The notes: generated by a model from the letters alone, not told the origin. A stretch of DNA of 22,430 nt from an uncultured Clostridia bacterium (GCA_945949385.1 CAMFEL010000013.1:1-22430), one strand, 5' to 3'; positions 1 through 8,064 are shown, numbered from the stretch's first letter. Made by a program: numbers and translations.

Positions 1-54
1 CACCTTTTCTTCGTTTTTACCCATGTTTACGCACCTTATTGCTCGCCTTTCGCA

Positions 55-262
55 TGCAAAAAGCACTTGCTTCGGCAAGTGCTTTTTGCAATGATATCCG
101 TTCCCGCGGAACGGGTGATATATCTTCGATATAATATTGCACTAAGTGCGATGATATATGCCTTCGGTATATGCGGGAACGGATATTATTTCATGCTTGC
201 GCAGCAAGTATATTATGCGGCGTCAGCCGTATATCACATCGCGTCAGCGATATATCATTAAG
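55..262. repeat. Dense array of short hairpins (intergenic repeat element)
   Basis: The 1-442 stretch carries no convincing gene. Between 55 and 262 there are about eight consecutive small inverted repeats separated by GATAT-like spacers. The first is a perfect 16-bp stem with a TTCG loop (55-70/75-90). Others are at 98-104/108-114, 119-124/128-133, 139-142/146-149, 156-162/166-172, 196-200/204-208, 218-221/226-229 and 238-242/247-251. Loops are TTC/TTCG, GTCA, GCA or TAA. A perfect 14-bp inverted repeat (94-107 with 173-186) can alternatively close a branched structure around three of the hairpins. Hairpin arrays with GATAT spacers are, from general familiarity, common between genes in Clostridia; function is unknown. 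The two short open frames over it are explained by the repeats. Confidence 0.75.
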
Positions 263-329
263 AATTTTTCCGAGGGGTGCGAATCCGTTTCATTAAAAAC
301 GCAAATCCATCTTTTTTGCAGCCCCTGCC

Positions 330-363
330 AAAAATCCCTTTCACACAAGTGGGCGGGATTTTT
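330..363. terminator. Possible bidirectional terminator hairpin
   Basis: AAAAATCCC at 330-338 pairs with GGGATTTTT at 355-363 across a 16-base loop, giving T-runs on both strands. It lies downstream of the minus-strand MFS gene that ends at 443, so it could terminate that transcript. The loop is long, so the call is tentative. Confidence 0.4.
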
Positions 364-442
364 ACTTTTTACTTCTTACCTAATTATTTTTGAAACTGCT
401 TACCGGTAAAATACAGTTGCAGCTTTGAAAAAAACGAGTTAT

Positions 443-1645
443 CTATTGTTTTCTGCATATTGCTTTTCTGACCTTTTTCTTTAGAATAAGCAAGCTAAAT
501 ACAAGGATGACCGGGAAAACTGCAGCTGCAAGAAGTCCTGTTTTAAGATTACCGCCTGCCATTTCGGAAAGACTGCCTACCATAGCAGGACTTACCATAG
601 CTCCCGAGTCTCCGGCTAAGGCCAGAAATGCGAACATCGCAGTCCCGCCTCTCGGACATTGCTGCGAGGATATGCTGATGGATCCCGGCCACATAATACC
701 GACCGCTAAGCCGCAAAGAGCGCAGCCTGCAAGTCCGAGGATCGGCAATGCGGACAGCGAAGCCAACAAATAGCAGCCGGCGCACATAATCCCGCAAACG
801 AGCATCACATTGGTCAAATCAAGCTTTTCGCTGAACTTTCCGTACAGCATACGGGAAATACCCATAAACATTGCAAACAAGCACGGCCCTGCTAAATCGC
901 CAACCGTTTTGGACACGCCGATAGCAGATTCGGTAAAAGCTGATGCCCATTGAGCCATAGTTGCTTCTGATGCACCCGAACATACCATAAGAATTATCAG
1001 CAACCAGAAGATCGGCGTTTTCAGCAGTTTGCCGATGCTCATACTTTTGCCGTCTTCAACCAAGCGTTCTATAGGACAGTTGATAAAGTTGAATGTGTTA
1101 AATAACGGCACCAAAGCCCAGATGAAAGTAAGGATCTTCCAGTTTTCTACGCCAAAAACGGCAAAAAAGAGCGTGGAACCCAAAATGACACCCATTGCGC
1201 CCCAGCAGTAGAAGGAATGTAACAGGCTCATCGTTCCGTCTTTGTTTTCAAAGGGACAAGCTTCAACGATGGGACTTACCAAAACCTCAATAAGACCGCT
1301 TCCTACAGCATAAAGCACTACCGAAATCAGAATACCTATAAACGGTACGGGAAGTACCTCCGGCAAGATCGCCGTTAAAACAAGACCTACCGCCGATAAT
1401 ACTTGAGAGGCGACCACGCAGGTGCGATATCCTATTTTATCTGCGAATTTGGTAGCTGCAAGATCAACGAGCAATTGCGTTAAATAGAATACCAAGGGAA
1501 TCATTGCAATCTTTTCAAGAGTGATTCTGTAAGTGCATTTGAATGTTAAAAAAAGCAGCGGGGCAAAGTTTGCGGTTATAGCTTGTGTAACAAAACCAAG
1601 ATAACAAGCGGCAAGTGTTTTTTTGTAATTCTTTTGTTTTGTCAT
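443..1645 (-). CDS. MFS transporter
   Basis: A 400-residue, strongly hydrophobic protein with the length and spacing expected of a 12-helix major facilitator superfamily permease of the cytoplasmic membrane. The N-terminal half carries a loop resembling the MFS motif (KFADKIGYR, about residues 66-74). A central hydrophilic loop (about 190-205, INCPIERLVEDGKSM) separates the halves, and the C-terminus is basic (LKKKVRKAICRKQ). The motif LLHSFYCWG near residue 142 resembles sugar/FucP-like MFS members, but the substrate cannot be read from sequence. The ATG at 1645 is preceded by GAAGGAAA at normal distance. It lies 94 bp downstream of a same-strand AraC-family gene, its probable regulator, with its own candidate -10 and a palindrome in between. 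Confidence 0.9.
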   Translation of the reverse strand: MTKQKNYKKTLAACYLGFVTQAITANFAPLLFLTFKCTYRITLEKIAMIPLVFYLTQLLVDLAATKFADKIGYRTCVVASQVLSAVGLVLTAILPEVLPVPFIGILISVVLYAVGSGLIEVLVSPIVEACPFENKDGTMSLLHSFYCWGAMGVILGSTLFFAVFGVENWKILTFIWALVPLFNTFNFINCPIERLVEDGKSMSIGKLLKTPIFWLLIILMVCSGASEATMAQWASAFTESAIGVSKTVGDLAGPCLFAMFMGISRMLYGKFSEKLDLTNVMLVCGIMCAGCYLLASLSALPILGLAGCALCGLAVGIMWPGSISISSQQCPRGGTAMFAFLALAGDSGAMVSPAMVGSLSEMAGGNLKTGLLAAAVFPVILVFSLLILKKKVRKAICRKQ

Positions 1646-1662
1646 GATGATTTCCTTCAGGC

Positions 1663-1691
1663 TTAAGCAATTATTTTCTTGCTTAATTATA
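1663..1691 (-). promoter_or_regulatory. -10 box and palindromic operator candidate before the MFS gene
   Basis: On the minus strand a perfect TATAAT (1686-1691) lies just upstream of a perfect inverted repeat, TTAAGCAA (1663-1670), 8-base spacer, TTGCTTAA (1679-1686). The repeat sits where the transcript would begin, a usual place for a repressor operator. No good -35 box is seen 17 bp upstream, which would fit activator dependence, for example on the adjacent AraC protein. Function is inferred. Confidence 0.5.
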
Positions 1692-1739
1692 TCACCGTAA
1701 CACGCCGTACAAAAGTCACAGAAACGTCAAAACCAAGCA

Positions 1740-2630
1740 CTATTTACCCACATCAACACTTTGACCGGGAGCGTAACCGTATCTTTTTTTGAACTGACGG
1801 CTGAAATAGTTTACAGAATTAAAGCCGCAGGCATAACTGATCTGTTGGAGCGTTTGTGTTCTTTCGCTCAATAATCGATGTGCCGTTTGAAGTCTGTATT
1901 GAATCAGCGCCTCAATAGGAGAACACCCCATATATGCATGAAAGCATCGTCCCGCTTCACTGCGGCTGATGTCTGCAGCTTTTGCAATATTATCAAGAGT
2001 TACGGGCTCGGCATAGTTTTCATAAATGTAGCTCAACATCTTTTGAAGGCGAATTTGGTTGTTTATCTGTATGCGTGTCGCCTCAGCTTTCGGAAGAACG
2101 GTAATATTGCAGGATATAAATTCGAATATACGGTTGATGTTACGCTGAACAGCCAGTTCATAACACGGTGCTTTCTCGTTCATCTGCCTGTAAATATCTT
2201 TGATTAAGCAGTTTATCTCGTCGTGGAGGCGGTTGCCGCGTCGAAACACAACAAAAGGCAGCGAATCACATTGAGCAATAGGCTGTATGTATTTTTGATA
2301 AACAGTACTTGTTTGAGGAGATACTAACGTGCCTGAAAAAACGACATTTGGCATCGGATCCGGCACATCGCCGGACACCTGTTTTATCCCGTGCAGCATA
2401 TTTCCGTTGACAAATATACTGTCACCCGCTTCCAGTATGATGTGCTGTCCGCCAACCTGGTAATCTAAAACTCCGCATTCTGCCGTAGCGATCTCGAAAT
2501 CGGGATGCCAATGCAAAGGCCCCGCCCAATCGGGCAGAGTAACAAGCTCGTCGTGAAAATATGTGATTGGAAATTCTGTAGCATTATGCGGTATATATTC
2601 TCTCAATTGATGATCGAGTATTATAGGCAT
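1740..2630 (-). CDS. AraC-family transcriptional regulator with N-terminal cupin-like domain
   Basis: A 296-residue protein with the standard two-domain AraC layout. Residues about 15-150 form a cupin-like effector domain (WHPDFEIATAECG, GDSIFVNGNMLHG match the pattern of sugar-responsive members). Residues about 190-290 form the double helix-turn-helix: first HTH LDNIAKAADISRSEAGRCF, second HTH LQQISYACGFNSVNYFSRQFKK followed by YGYAPGQ. The start at 2630 has an AAGGGAG site upstream. It probably senses a small molecule, perhaps a sugar, and controls the MFS gene directly downstream on the same strand. The sequence cannot say whether it activates or represses. Four imperfect 9-bp repeats lie just upstream of its start and may be an autoregulatory site. 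Confidence 0.92.
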   Translation of the reverse strand: MPIILDHQLREYIPHNATEFPITYFHDELVTLPDWAGPLHWHPDFEIATAECGVLDYQVGGQHIILEAGDSIFVNGNMLHGIKQVSGDVPDPMPNVVFSGTLVSPQTSTVYQKYIQPIAQCDSLPFVVFRRGNRLHDEINCLIKDIYRQMNEKAPCYELAVQRNINRIFEFISCNITVLPKAEATRIQINNQIRLQKMLSYIYENYAEPVTLDNIAKAADISRSEAGRCFHAYMGCSPIEALIQYRLQTAHRLLSERTQTLQQISYACGFNSVNYFSRQFKKRYGYAPGQSVDVGK

Positions 2631-2649
2631 ATGTTTGCGCTCCCTTATA

Positions 2650-2685
2650 ACTATTAAAACTGTTAAAACTATTATAACTAATATA
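2650..2685. repeat. Four tandem imperfect 9-bp repeats upstream of the AraC gene
   Basis: The units ACTATTAAA, ACTGTTAAA, ACTATTATA and ACTAATATA run head to tail, ending about 20 bp before the AraC-type start codon. On the minus strand a perfect TATAAT falls inside (2671-2676), so the repeats overlap a likely promoter. They could be regulator binding sites or merely an A+T-rich promoter with slippage. Confidence 0.5.
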
Positions 2686-2720
2686 GCACGAAATTGCGAC
2701 CTTTTCTACCGAATAACGCA

Positions 2721-2758
2721 AAAAAGGGGCAAGGAGAATACTCTCCTTGACGCTTTTT
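2721..2758. terminator. Hairpin with A/T-rich flanks, probable terminator
   Basis: CAAGGAGA (2730-2737), loop ATAC, TCTCCTTG (2742-2749) form a perfect 8-bp stem. The stem extends imperfectly into flanking A and T runs, so it could stop transcription in either direction. No intact gene now ends here; it may belong to the decayed DNA to its right. Confidence 0.45.
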
Positions 2759-2852
2759 ACTGCCACTGCATCACCTCTTTCTGATTTTTGTATGGTCTCT
2801 TATTTCGTGTCGGAGAACTTTCCGGCCGCATTCCGATTTGCCCGAAAGGTGA

Positions 2853-3098
2853 GAACGGCGTTTCTATGCTGTTGTCCCACGCAAGGGAAAAGACGCTGCT
2901 GAACTTTCCGAAATGCTAAATGCTTGGGCAGAACAGGCTGAAAAGTACCGTAACGGCGACATCAGCCGTGAGGACTATGACAAGTGGCGTAATAACTATC
3001 CGAAATATGTTGAATCCTCAGGTTATGTAAAGGTGCTGTTGAAGGAACTGAATGATACAATGACCAAAGCGTTCAAAGACCGTTTGAAAAACGACTGA
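2853..3098 (+). pseudogene. C-terminal fragment of an unidentified gene
   Basis: An open frame of about 81 codons that begins right after an in-frame TGA (2850-2852). The only ATG (2913, giving 61 residues) has no ribosome site. The translation is hydrophilic and helical (WAEQAEKYRNGDISREDYDK, then NNYPKY) and reads like the C-terminal end of a larger protein. A strong hairpin (3114-3154) follows 15 bases after the stop, as it would behind a real gene. The family was not recognised. Because an identical kind of hairpin follows the abortive-infection-like fragment at 9365, this is probably the residue of accessory DNA at the end of a previous insertion. Confidence 0.5.
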
Positions 3099-3113
3099 AT
3101 CCGAACAAAACAA

Positions 3114-3154
3114 AAAGAGCTAACTGACTTTTCAAAAAAATCAGTTAGCTCTTT
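3114..3154. terminator. Perfect 14-bp stem terminator (left copy of a duplicated module)
   Basis: AAAGAGCTAACTGA (3114-3127) pairs perfectly with TCAGTTAGCTCTTT (3141-3154) around a 13-base A/T-rich loop, with A and T tracts on the flanks. A near-identical hairpin lies at 9370-9411, with one base pair exchanged on both arms. It follows a plus-strand gene fragment and is the first part of the module repeated next to guaA. Confidence 0.75.
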
Positions 3155-3176
3155 GCTTTTACAATAATTCAAATAA

Positions 3177-3196
3177 TGTTGCCATTTTGTTGCCAC
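3177..3196 (+). repeat. 20-bp direct repeat, copy 1 (possible integrase arm site)
   Basis: TGTTGCCATTTTGTTGCCAC. Similar copies occur at 3365-3384 and 9432-9451. Each copy is itself a double TGTTGYCA-like motif. The position close to an attachment core suggests an arm-type recombinase or architectural protein site; that role is inferred. Confidence 0.55.
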
Positions 3197-3213
3197 AGAG
3201 GGCTTTCAAACGG

Positions 3214-3241
3214 CGAAAAGCCTTTATTTACGGGCTTTTCG
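3214..3241. other. Hairpin next to the left att-like core
   Basis: CGAAAAGCC (3214-3222) pairs with GGCTTTTCG (3233-3241) around a 10-base loop. It occupies the same place relative to the 11-bp core as the AAAACCC/GGGTTTT hairpin at 9471-9495 does relative to the guaA-end core. A terminator function is possible on either strand. Confidence 0.5.
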
Positions 3242-3254
3242 TGGGTGTGAAATC

Positions 3255-3265
3255 ATTCCCACTCG
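3255..3265 (+). repeat. Left att-like core, 11 bp identical to the guaA 3' end
   Basis: ATTCCCACTCG matches 9512-9522 exactly, where it encodes the Ile-Glu-Trp-Glu end of the short GMP synthase on the minus strand (plus part of the stop). The guaA 3' end is a known integration site for bacterial genomic islands. No guaA reading frame is attached to this copy, so it is best explained as the far-side core left by an insertion. Confidence 0.65.
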
Positions 3266-3364
3266 CTCCCGAAAACTGTAACTTAAACAATTTTGTATGG
3301 GTATTTTTACTCATATTATCGGGAGTGTTCAGATTATCCATAAAATATGGACTGTCAAGATTTT

Positions 3365-3384
3365 TGTTGTCAGTATGTTGTCAC
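3365..3384 (+). repeat. 20-bp direct repeat, copy 2
   Basis: TGTTGTCAGTATGTTGTCAC lies 100 bp inside the left core and differs from the copy at 9432-9451 only in the central bases. It is in the same orientation as the other two copies. It may mark the left arm of the island. Confidence 0.5.
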
Positions 3385-3481
3385 GCTGACGAGAGTATTA
3401 TAATAAATCTATCCTTGCATTTCAAGGTATTTTAGAAAAATAACAACAGAGAAATTTGTTTAACTCCTCTGCCGCTATATA

Positions 3482-5512
3482 TCAATACAAGCCAAATAGC
3501 CTTAAAAGTTTCTGCCAAAAGGTCAGTTTTTCTACTACGACAGGCTCGGTGTCTACTGTTTCTTCCATTTCGATTGCTTCAGTCTGAATGACAAACTGAA
3601 CTGCATCCACGTTGGTATTTTTATCAGATACAAAAGATGTAATCTCTTCGTCGCTACCGGTGGCTTCAGTAATCATTTTATCCACTTCGCCGCCGACTTC
3701 ATCTTCAATACCATCAGTTTCTTTTACAAATTCACCTGTGCCGTTTTTGAGGGTGGCGGTTCCGTCATACAGAGTTTTAACACCGTCGTTCAGCTCGCCA
3801 ACGGAAGTTTTAAGTGTACCGACATTGGTATAGAGTGTATCCATATTGAGTTTCAGTGTATTTGCGCCGTTTGCCGCATCGCTGACAGCAGATGTGTATT
3901 CTTTCAGCCCTGTGTAGAAAAGGCTGTAATTATCGAGCTGACCTTTCAGTTCAGCCACACTTGCAGCTGCAGAATTTGCGGCTGTAACAGCAGCGGTGAT
4001 CTGTTCGGTAACTTCCTTCGATTTCATCATTTGGTCAATATAACCTTTTCTAATTTGAGTTTTCTGCTCATCGGTTAAGGAAGCAACTGCACCGGCTTTG
4101 ATCTGTGTTTTCTGATCATCAGTTAGGTTTTGGACAGCTGTAGTAATAATCTGTTGCTTTTGCTCATCGGTCATAGCACCTACTGCCTGTGCCACCAACA
4201 CCTGACCTTCTGAGGTTTGCAAATAGGCAACCGCCTGCTGTTCTGTGTAGCCACTTGCCACAAGTTGTTCCAAAACTGCCTGAGCCGCAACCTGCGCATA
4301 TAAAGTATCTGCCTGCGATTGGATATACGCCAAATAGATCGCATCTGCATTTTGATCAATATAACCGGCATATAAGGCATCAACCTGAGATTCAACCTGT
4401 GCAGTTACTTCTGCAAGAGCCTTGTTGTATGCCGTTGCATAAACCTTGTCTGCATCCATTGTTTTGAAAAGCTCTGTCAAAACGGTGGCGTAGGTTTCGG
4501 GAGTGAGAGAGACCGATTGTAATCCGTTTTTAGTCAATTCCGCATTCAGTATCGTTTCGGAAGCAGAACAAAGACCTTCAAAAGCGGCATAGGCACCGTT
4601 AAGCAATTCTTGGTTTTTCGTTGTAATTCCCGCAAGACCGCTTGACAATTCTCCGACTCCGCCATTTAATGCGCCAACGCCCGTATAAAGCTCTCCAACC
4701 TTGTCTTTGAGAAGGGTTGTGCCAACATACAATTCTTTTGCGCCATCATTCAGTTCCCCGGCACCCTCATCCAAATCATTGACTGCACTGATAATTTCAT
4801 CGATTTTCGCACGAATAGTTGCATCATCAATTTCGATTGCGAGATTTAACTTGATGCCATTGATGGCTATGGCACTCATCTCAAAATCGGTCGCCTGGGC
4901 ATTAATTTCAATATCCGCACCCTTGTTAGGCAGAATGGTATAAGTGAGCTGTTTGTTACTTCCTACATTAGCAATTGTAGCACCGTCTGAGGTGATGTTA
5001 CTGCACTTTTTTGTATCAAGAGTGACGGATGCCTGCAATGCATAGCCTTCAAAGAAATTACCGATGCAGTTAGTATTTTCAGTAATATTTATCGTGATCT
5101 TCAAATTTCCGCTTTTGCCGGCAACCTCACTTGCCTTATATTCCTTGCCATCCATATAATACTTGATGGCAATATTCCAAGGCATTACGTTGCTGTCGAG
5201 TTTTCCTTCGTAATACAGTTTTCCTTTCTTTGCGTCAATGGTAACCGTTTCACCGGAGTACCCGATTTTATCGGTAGTGGTCATATTGCGAAGGCTCTCA
5301 TATTTGCCATAGTCAATAATTTGCCCGTTTTTATCAAGGTCAAAAATATTAACTACATTTATCTCTTTGACCGAGCCATCAGCTTTCAGATTGATATAAA
5401 CAACTTCTTCTTTCGGGGTGTTCTCCGATGCCGCAAAAGCCGAAAACGGCATCACGCCTATGATAATAAGTGCTACAAGCAGCACCGACAATATTTTTTT
5501 TGTATGTTTCAT
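3482..5512 (-). CDS. Secreted coiled-coil protein with YhgE-type heptad (xxxLxxG) repeats
   Basis: A 676-residue exported protein. A signal peptide (MKHTKK, hydrophobic stretch, cleavage near AFA-AS) is followed by an extracellular, probably beta-rich region (about 40-225). Next comes a coiled-coil region with GELNDGAKELYVG-like heptads (about 245-300), an Ala/Gln-rich helical region, and three 16-residue repeats starting M/LTDxQK (about 447-494). A second heptad block (about 548-600) and a short amphipathic tail ending FWQKLLRLFGLY follow. The YhgE/Pip family has such heptads between membrane segments, but this protein has no further membrane helix. A start at 5530 overlaps the MMPL stop as ATGA, but the ATG at 5512 has AAAGGTGG at proper distance and begins the signal peptide. 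It is probably an envelope partner of the MMPL exporter. Confidence 0.85.
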   Translation of the reverse strand: MKHTKKILSVLLVALIIIGVMPFSAFAASENTPKEEVVYINLKADGSVKEINVVNIFDLDKNGQIIDYGKYESLRNMTTTDKIGYSGETVTIDAKKGKLYYEGKLDSNVMPWNIAIKYYMDGKEYKASEVAGKSGNLKITINITENTNCIGNFFEGYALQASVTLDTKKCSNITSDGATIANVGSNKQLTYTILPNKGADIEINAQATDFEMSAIAINGIKLNLAIEIDDATIRAKIDEIISAVNDLDEGAGELNDGAKELYVGTTLLKDKVGELYTGVGALNGGVGELSSGLAGITTKNQELLNGAYAAFEGLCSASETILNAELTKNGLQSVSLTPETYATVLTELFKTMDADKVYATAYNKALAEVTAQVESQVDALYAGYIDQNADAIYLAYIQSQADTLYAQVAAQAVLEQLVASGYTEQQAVAYLQTSEGQVLVAQAVGAMTDEQKQQIITTAVQNLTDDQKTQIKAGAVASLTDEQKTQIRKGYIDQMMKSKEVTEQITAAVTAANSAAASVAELKGQLDNYSLFYTGLKEYTSAVSDAANGANTLKLNMDTLYTNVGTLKTSVGELNDGVKTLYDGTATLKNGTGEFVKETDGIEDEVGGEVDKMITEATGSDEEITSFVSDKNTNVDAVQFVIQTEAIEMEETVDTEPVVVEKLTFWQKLLRLFGLY

Positions 5513-5526
5513 TGTACTGCCACCTT

Positions 5527-7575
5527 TCATTTACCTTTTGTTCTTTTTTCATTCATTACAAACCGATCCAACAGATATAGCAGTCCCGGCAAGACGAACA
5601 GCACGATGGCCAGCGAGAGCAGAGCACCTCTGCCAATAAAAATACCGAGCTGTGCAAGCAACTGATTGGAAGAAATAATGCCGAGCAGAAAGCCTACAAC
5701 CGTAAGAGCACTGCCGGATGTCATAATGGACACAAATACATTTGATACCGTCTGTATAACAGCTTCCTTTTTTGAAAGAGTTTGACGGTTTTCTTTGTAG
5801 CGGTCTGTCATAAGGATCGCATAATCTACCGTTGCACCAAGCTGTACCGAGCTGATGATCAAATACGCCAGATAATAAATCGGGCTGTCAGAAAAATACG
5901 GAACCGACAGATTAAGCCATATTGCCGTTTCAATGCTGAGTACAAGCATAAGCGGAATGGTCAGAGATTTCAATGTCAGCAGAAGTGTCATAAAAATGGC
6001 GCAGATAGCAACCAAATTAACAAGAACCATATCGGCGGTGATTGTTTCTTTTAGATCGTAAGTGCTGATTCCATCGCCTGCGAGATAATTGTTGTCTGGA
6101 TAATATTTATCTGCAGTACTGCGGACATTCTCAACAAGCGCAAAGGTATCGGCACCTTCGGCGGGAACATCAACAGTAAGCACCATCCGACTGTAATTTT
6201 CTCCCTCTAACAGAGATAGTGTATCGGCATCCAAATAGGCGGACGGGATTTCTGCACCCGCCATATCCACATAAGAGATGATGCTTGTGATCTGAGGCAA
6301 GGTTTTCAATTCATCAGACAATTCCGTTTGCACGGCTGTATCTCCCTTGGGCACAAGCAATACATAGGTGTCGCTTTTGCCAAACACATCTTCAATAGCA
6401 GCGGTGTCTTTGCCGTAGCGAGTGTTTTCTCCAAGTATCTCGGATGCACCGTAATGGTAAGAGTTTGCATTTGAGCCCAAATAGGAAGGTACAATCAAAA
6501 TCGCAAAAATACAAACCATTGGAATGGCTATTTTCTGTACCACTTTTCCAAGTCCGTTAAAAGACGGAAGAAGGGCCTTGTGCTTTGTTTTGTCCAGCCA
6601 TTTATATGTGCACAGAATGAGTGCCGGCATAAATACAAACACGGTAATCAGGCTGATCGCAACACCCTTTGCAAGAGCAATTCCAAGATCTGCACCAATG
6701 CGGAACTGCATCAGAACAAGGGCAATAAAGCCAATGACCGTTGTCAGACCGCTTGACAGTATTGATGAGGTAGATTTACAAAGAGCGTCAACCATCGCTT
6801 CTTTGGGATCAGAATAATCTTTTCGGCATTCCTCAAATCTGTGCAAGAGGAAAACCGAATAATCAAGAGAAACCGCAAGTTGCAGCACACTTCCTGCAGC
6901 GTTTGTAACAAAGGAGATCTCACCAAAAATGAGATTACTGCCGTTATTGAGTATAATGGCAACACCAAGTCCCGCAAGAATAACAACGGGTTCGATCCAC
7001 GAGTTTGTCGTCAGAATCAAAACAAACAATACAAATGCAACAGCAATCACAGTGATTTTCAGTATTTCAGAAACAGTATTTGTTGTAGCATCGGCTGTGG
7101 ATACAGCACTGCCGGTTACGGCATTGTTTTCGCCAATGATATCACGAATTTGTGCCACCGCATCGATCTGTTTTTCTTCCTCTATGGTTAATGTAAATAA
7201 AGCGGTGTTATCTTTATAATAAGTCTCCAGAGTATCATTATCAAAAGTAGAAAGTGGAACGGTAATATCCACTGTGTCATCCAGCCAAGAGACCTCTGTC
7301 ACACCCTCAATATTTTTCAGCTTTTCCTTGTATTTCAGCGCTTCGGGAATGGTGACATTCTTTATCATTACACGGGCATTAGGAATACCACCGTCAAATT
7401 CCGCCTGCATAACATCAATTGAAACCGTTGATTTCGTGTTTTCCGGCAAATAATCGGTAATGTCATAGTTGACAGAAACCAACTTGCTGCAAAACAGAGA
7501 AATGATAAAGGCGACCATAAATAAAACGATAATCAGCTTTCGTTTGTTTACGATGCCGGTATAGAATTTTTGCAT
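5527..7575 (-). CDS. MMPL/RND-family membrane exporter
   Basis: A 682-residue protein with the two-fold MMPL layout. One membrane helix (about 12-32) is followed by an outside domain (33-165) and a helix bundle (about 168-325); then helix 348-366, a second outside domain (367-510) and a second bundle (about 511-670). Each bundle carries the Asp-Tyr pair used for proton coupling in MmpL proteins: SLDYSVFLLHR (D238-Y239) and TVDYAILMTDR (D584-Y585). Members export lipids, cell-wall precursors or hydrophobic drugs using the proton gradient; the cargo here is not known. The start overlaps the stop of the upstream small gene by one base (TAATG), and its own stop overlaps an ATG of the next frame, so the three genes form one coupled operon, probably controlled by the divergent TetR gene. 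Confidence 0.93.
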   Translation of the reverse strand: MQKFYTGIVNKRKLIIVLFMVAFIISLFCSKLVSVNYDITDYLPENTKSTVSIDVMQAEFDGGIPNARVMIKNVTIPEALKYKEKLKNIEGVTEVSWLDDTVDITVPLSTFDNDTLETYYKDNTALFTLTIEEEKQIDAVAQIRDIIGENNAVTGSAVSTADATTNTVSEILKITVIAVAFVLFVLILTTNSWIEPVVILAGLGVAIILNNGSNLIFGEISFVTNAAGSVLQLAVSLDYSVFLLHRFEECRKDYSDPKEAMVDALCKSTSSILSSGLTTVIGFIALVLMQFRIGADLGIALAKGVAISLITVFVFMPALILCTYKWLDKTKHKALLPSFNGLGKVVQKIAIPMVCIFAILIVPSYLGSNANSYHYGASEILGENTRYGKDTAAIEDVFGKSDTYVLLVPKGDTAVQTELSDELKTLPQITSIISYVDMAGAEIPSAYLDADTLSLLEGENYSRMVLTVDVPAEGADTFALVENVRSTADKYYPDNNYLAGDGISTYDLKETITADMVLVNLVAICAIFMTLLLTLKSLTIPLMLVLSIETAIWLNLSVPYFSDSPIYYLAYLIISSVQLGATVDYAILMTDRYKENRQTLSKKEAVIQTVSNVFVSIMTSGSALTVVGFLLGIISSNQLLAQLGIFIGRGALLSLAIVLFVLPGLLYLLDRFVMNEKRTKGK

Positions 7576-7883
7576 TATTTATCACGCTCCCCTTGTTTCC
7601 GTAGCTGCCCCATAATTTCATAATATCCGGCATCACCTTTAAGCGCCAAACGAATGCCTTCATAGTCGATCGTTCCGTCTGCGGTGAAATCTATGGATTT
7701 CATCAAGGAAACAATTTTTCCTTTTAAGGTGCAGTTGCCTTTTTTGTCAACAGATCCTTCAATGGGTTCTGTGTGCCCGAGCAAAGACAAGGTGCCATTT
7801 AATTTTCCGTTTTCAATCTTCGCTTTCAGTTCACCTTTTTTCTTGCCAAGTGGCGTATACAGTAAAATGTCGTAAATTCTCAT
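7575..7883 (-). CDS. Small conserved-looking protein of unknown function, first gene of the MMPL operon
   Basis: A 102-residue soluble protein with no signal peptide or membrane helix. The sequence alternates short polar and hydrophobic stretches with many Gly and Lys residues (GELKAKIENGKLNGTLSLLG, then EGSVDKKGNCTLKGKI), suggesting a small beta-rich fold. The family was not recognised. A strong GGGAGG ribosome site precedes the ATG at 7883, and the stop overlaps the MMPL start by one base. The position as leading gene with translational coupling argues that it is expressed and works with the exporter, for instance as a cytoplasmic accessory or ligand-binding protein; this is inference. Confidence 0.75.
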   Translation of the reverse strand: MRIYDILLYTPLGKKKGELKAKIENGKLNGTLSLLGHTEPIEGSVDKKGNCTLKGKIVSLMKSIDFTADGTIDYEGIRLALKGDAGYYEIMGQLRKQGERDK

Positions 7884-7940
7884 TGTATAACCTCCCAGTT
7901 TGATTTGCTTCAGTATAAGACAAAGCTGAAATAAATAACA

Positions 7941-8064
7941 CGGTCAATGTACGGTCATTTGTATAATTATCGGTCAAACAATGTAGATTTGATGGTCAAA
8001 TATTAATTTGCCCCACAAATGTTACACATTGTCCATTGAATGCTTTGACGGACAAGTGTATAAT
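7941..8064. promoter_or_regulatory. Divergent control region between the MMPL operon and the TetR gene
   Basis: For the TetR gene, -35 TTGAAT (8036-8041), a 17-bp spacer and a perfect -10 TATAAT (8059-8064) are seen, followed by a GGAGG site before the ATG. Candidate operators are TGTCC (8030-8034) with GGACA (8050-8054) spanning the -35, and an imperfect palindrome at 8015-8032. Four direct copies of YGGTCA at 7941, 7952, 7971 and 7993 lie on the MMPL side. The MMPL promoter itself is not clear. TetR-family proteins usually bind palindromes in such divergent regions. Confidence 0.6.

Noticed and set aside
55..262. CRISPR array
   Set aside because: The repeating units are palindromes of differing sequence, not identical repeats with unique spacers, and no cas genes are present.
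2584..2766. 60-codon minus-strand frame starting GTG with a GAGGTG-like site
   Set aside because: It runs across the 9-bp repeats and the terminator hairpin and overlaps the AraC start in another frame. The ribosome-site-like sequence is noted, but no family is recognised; possibly a remnant.
3187..3435. 82-codon plus-strand open frame
   Set aside because: It covers the att hairpin and core and has no ribosome site or recognisable domain.
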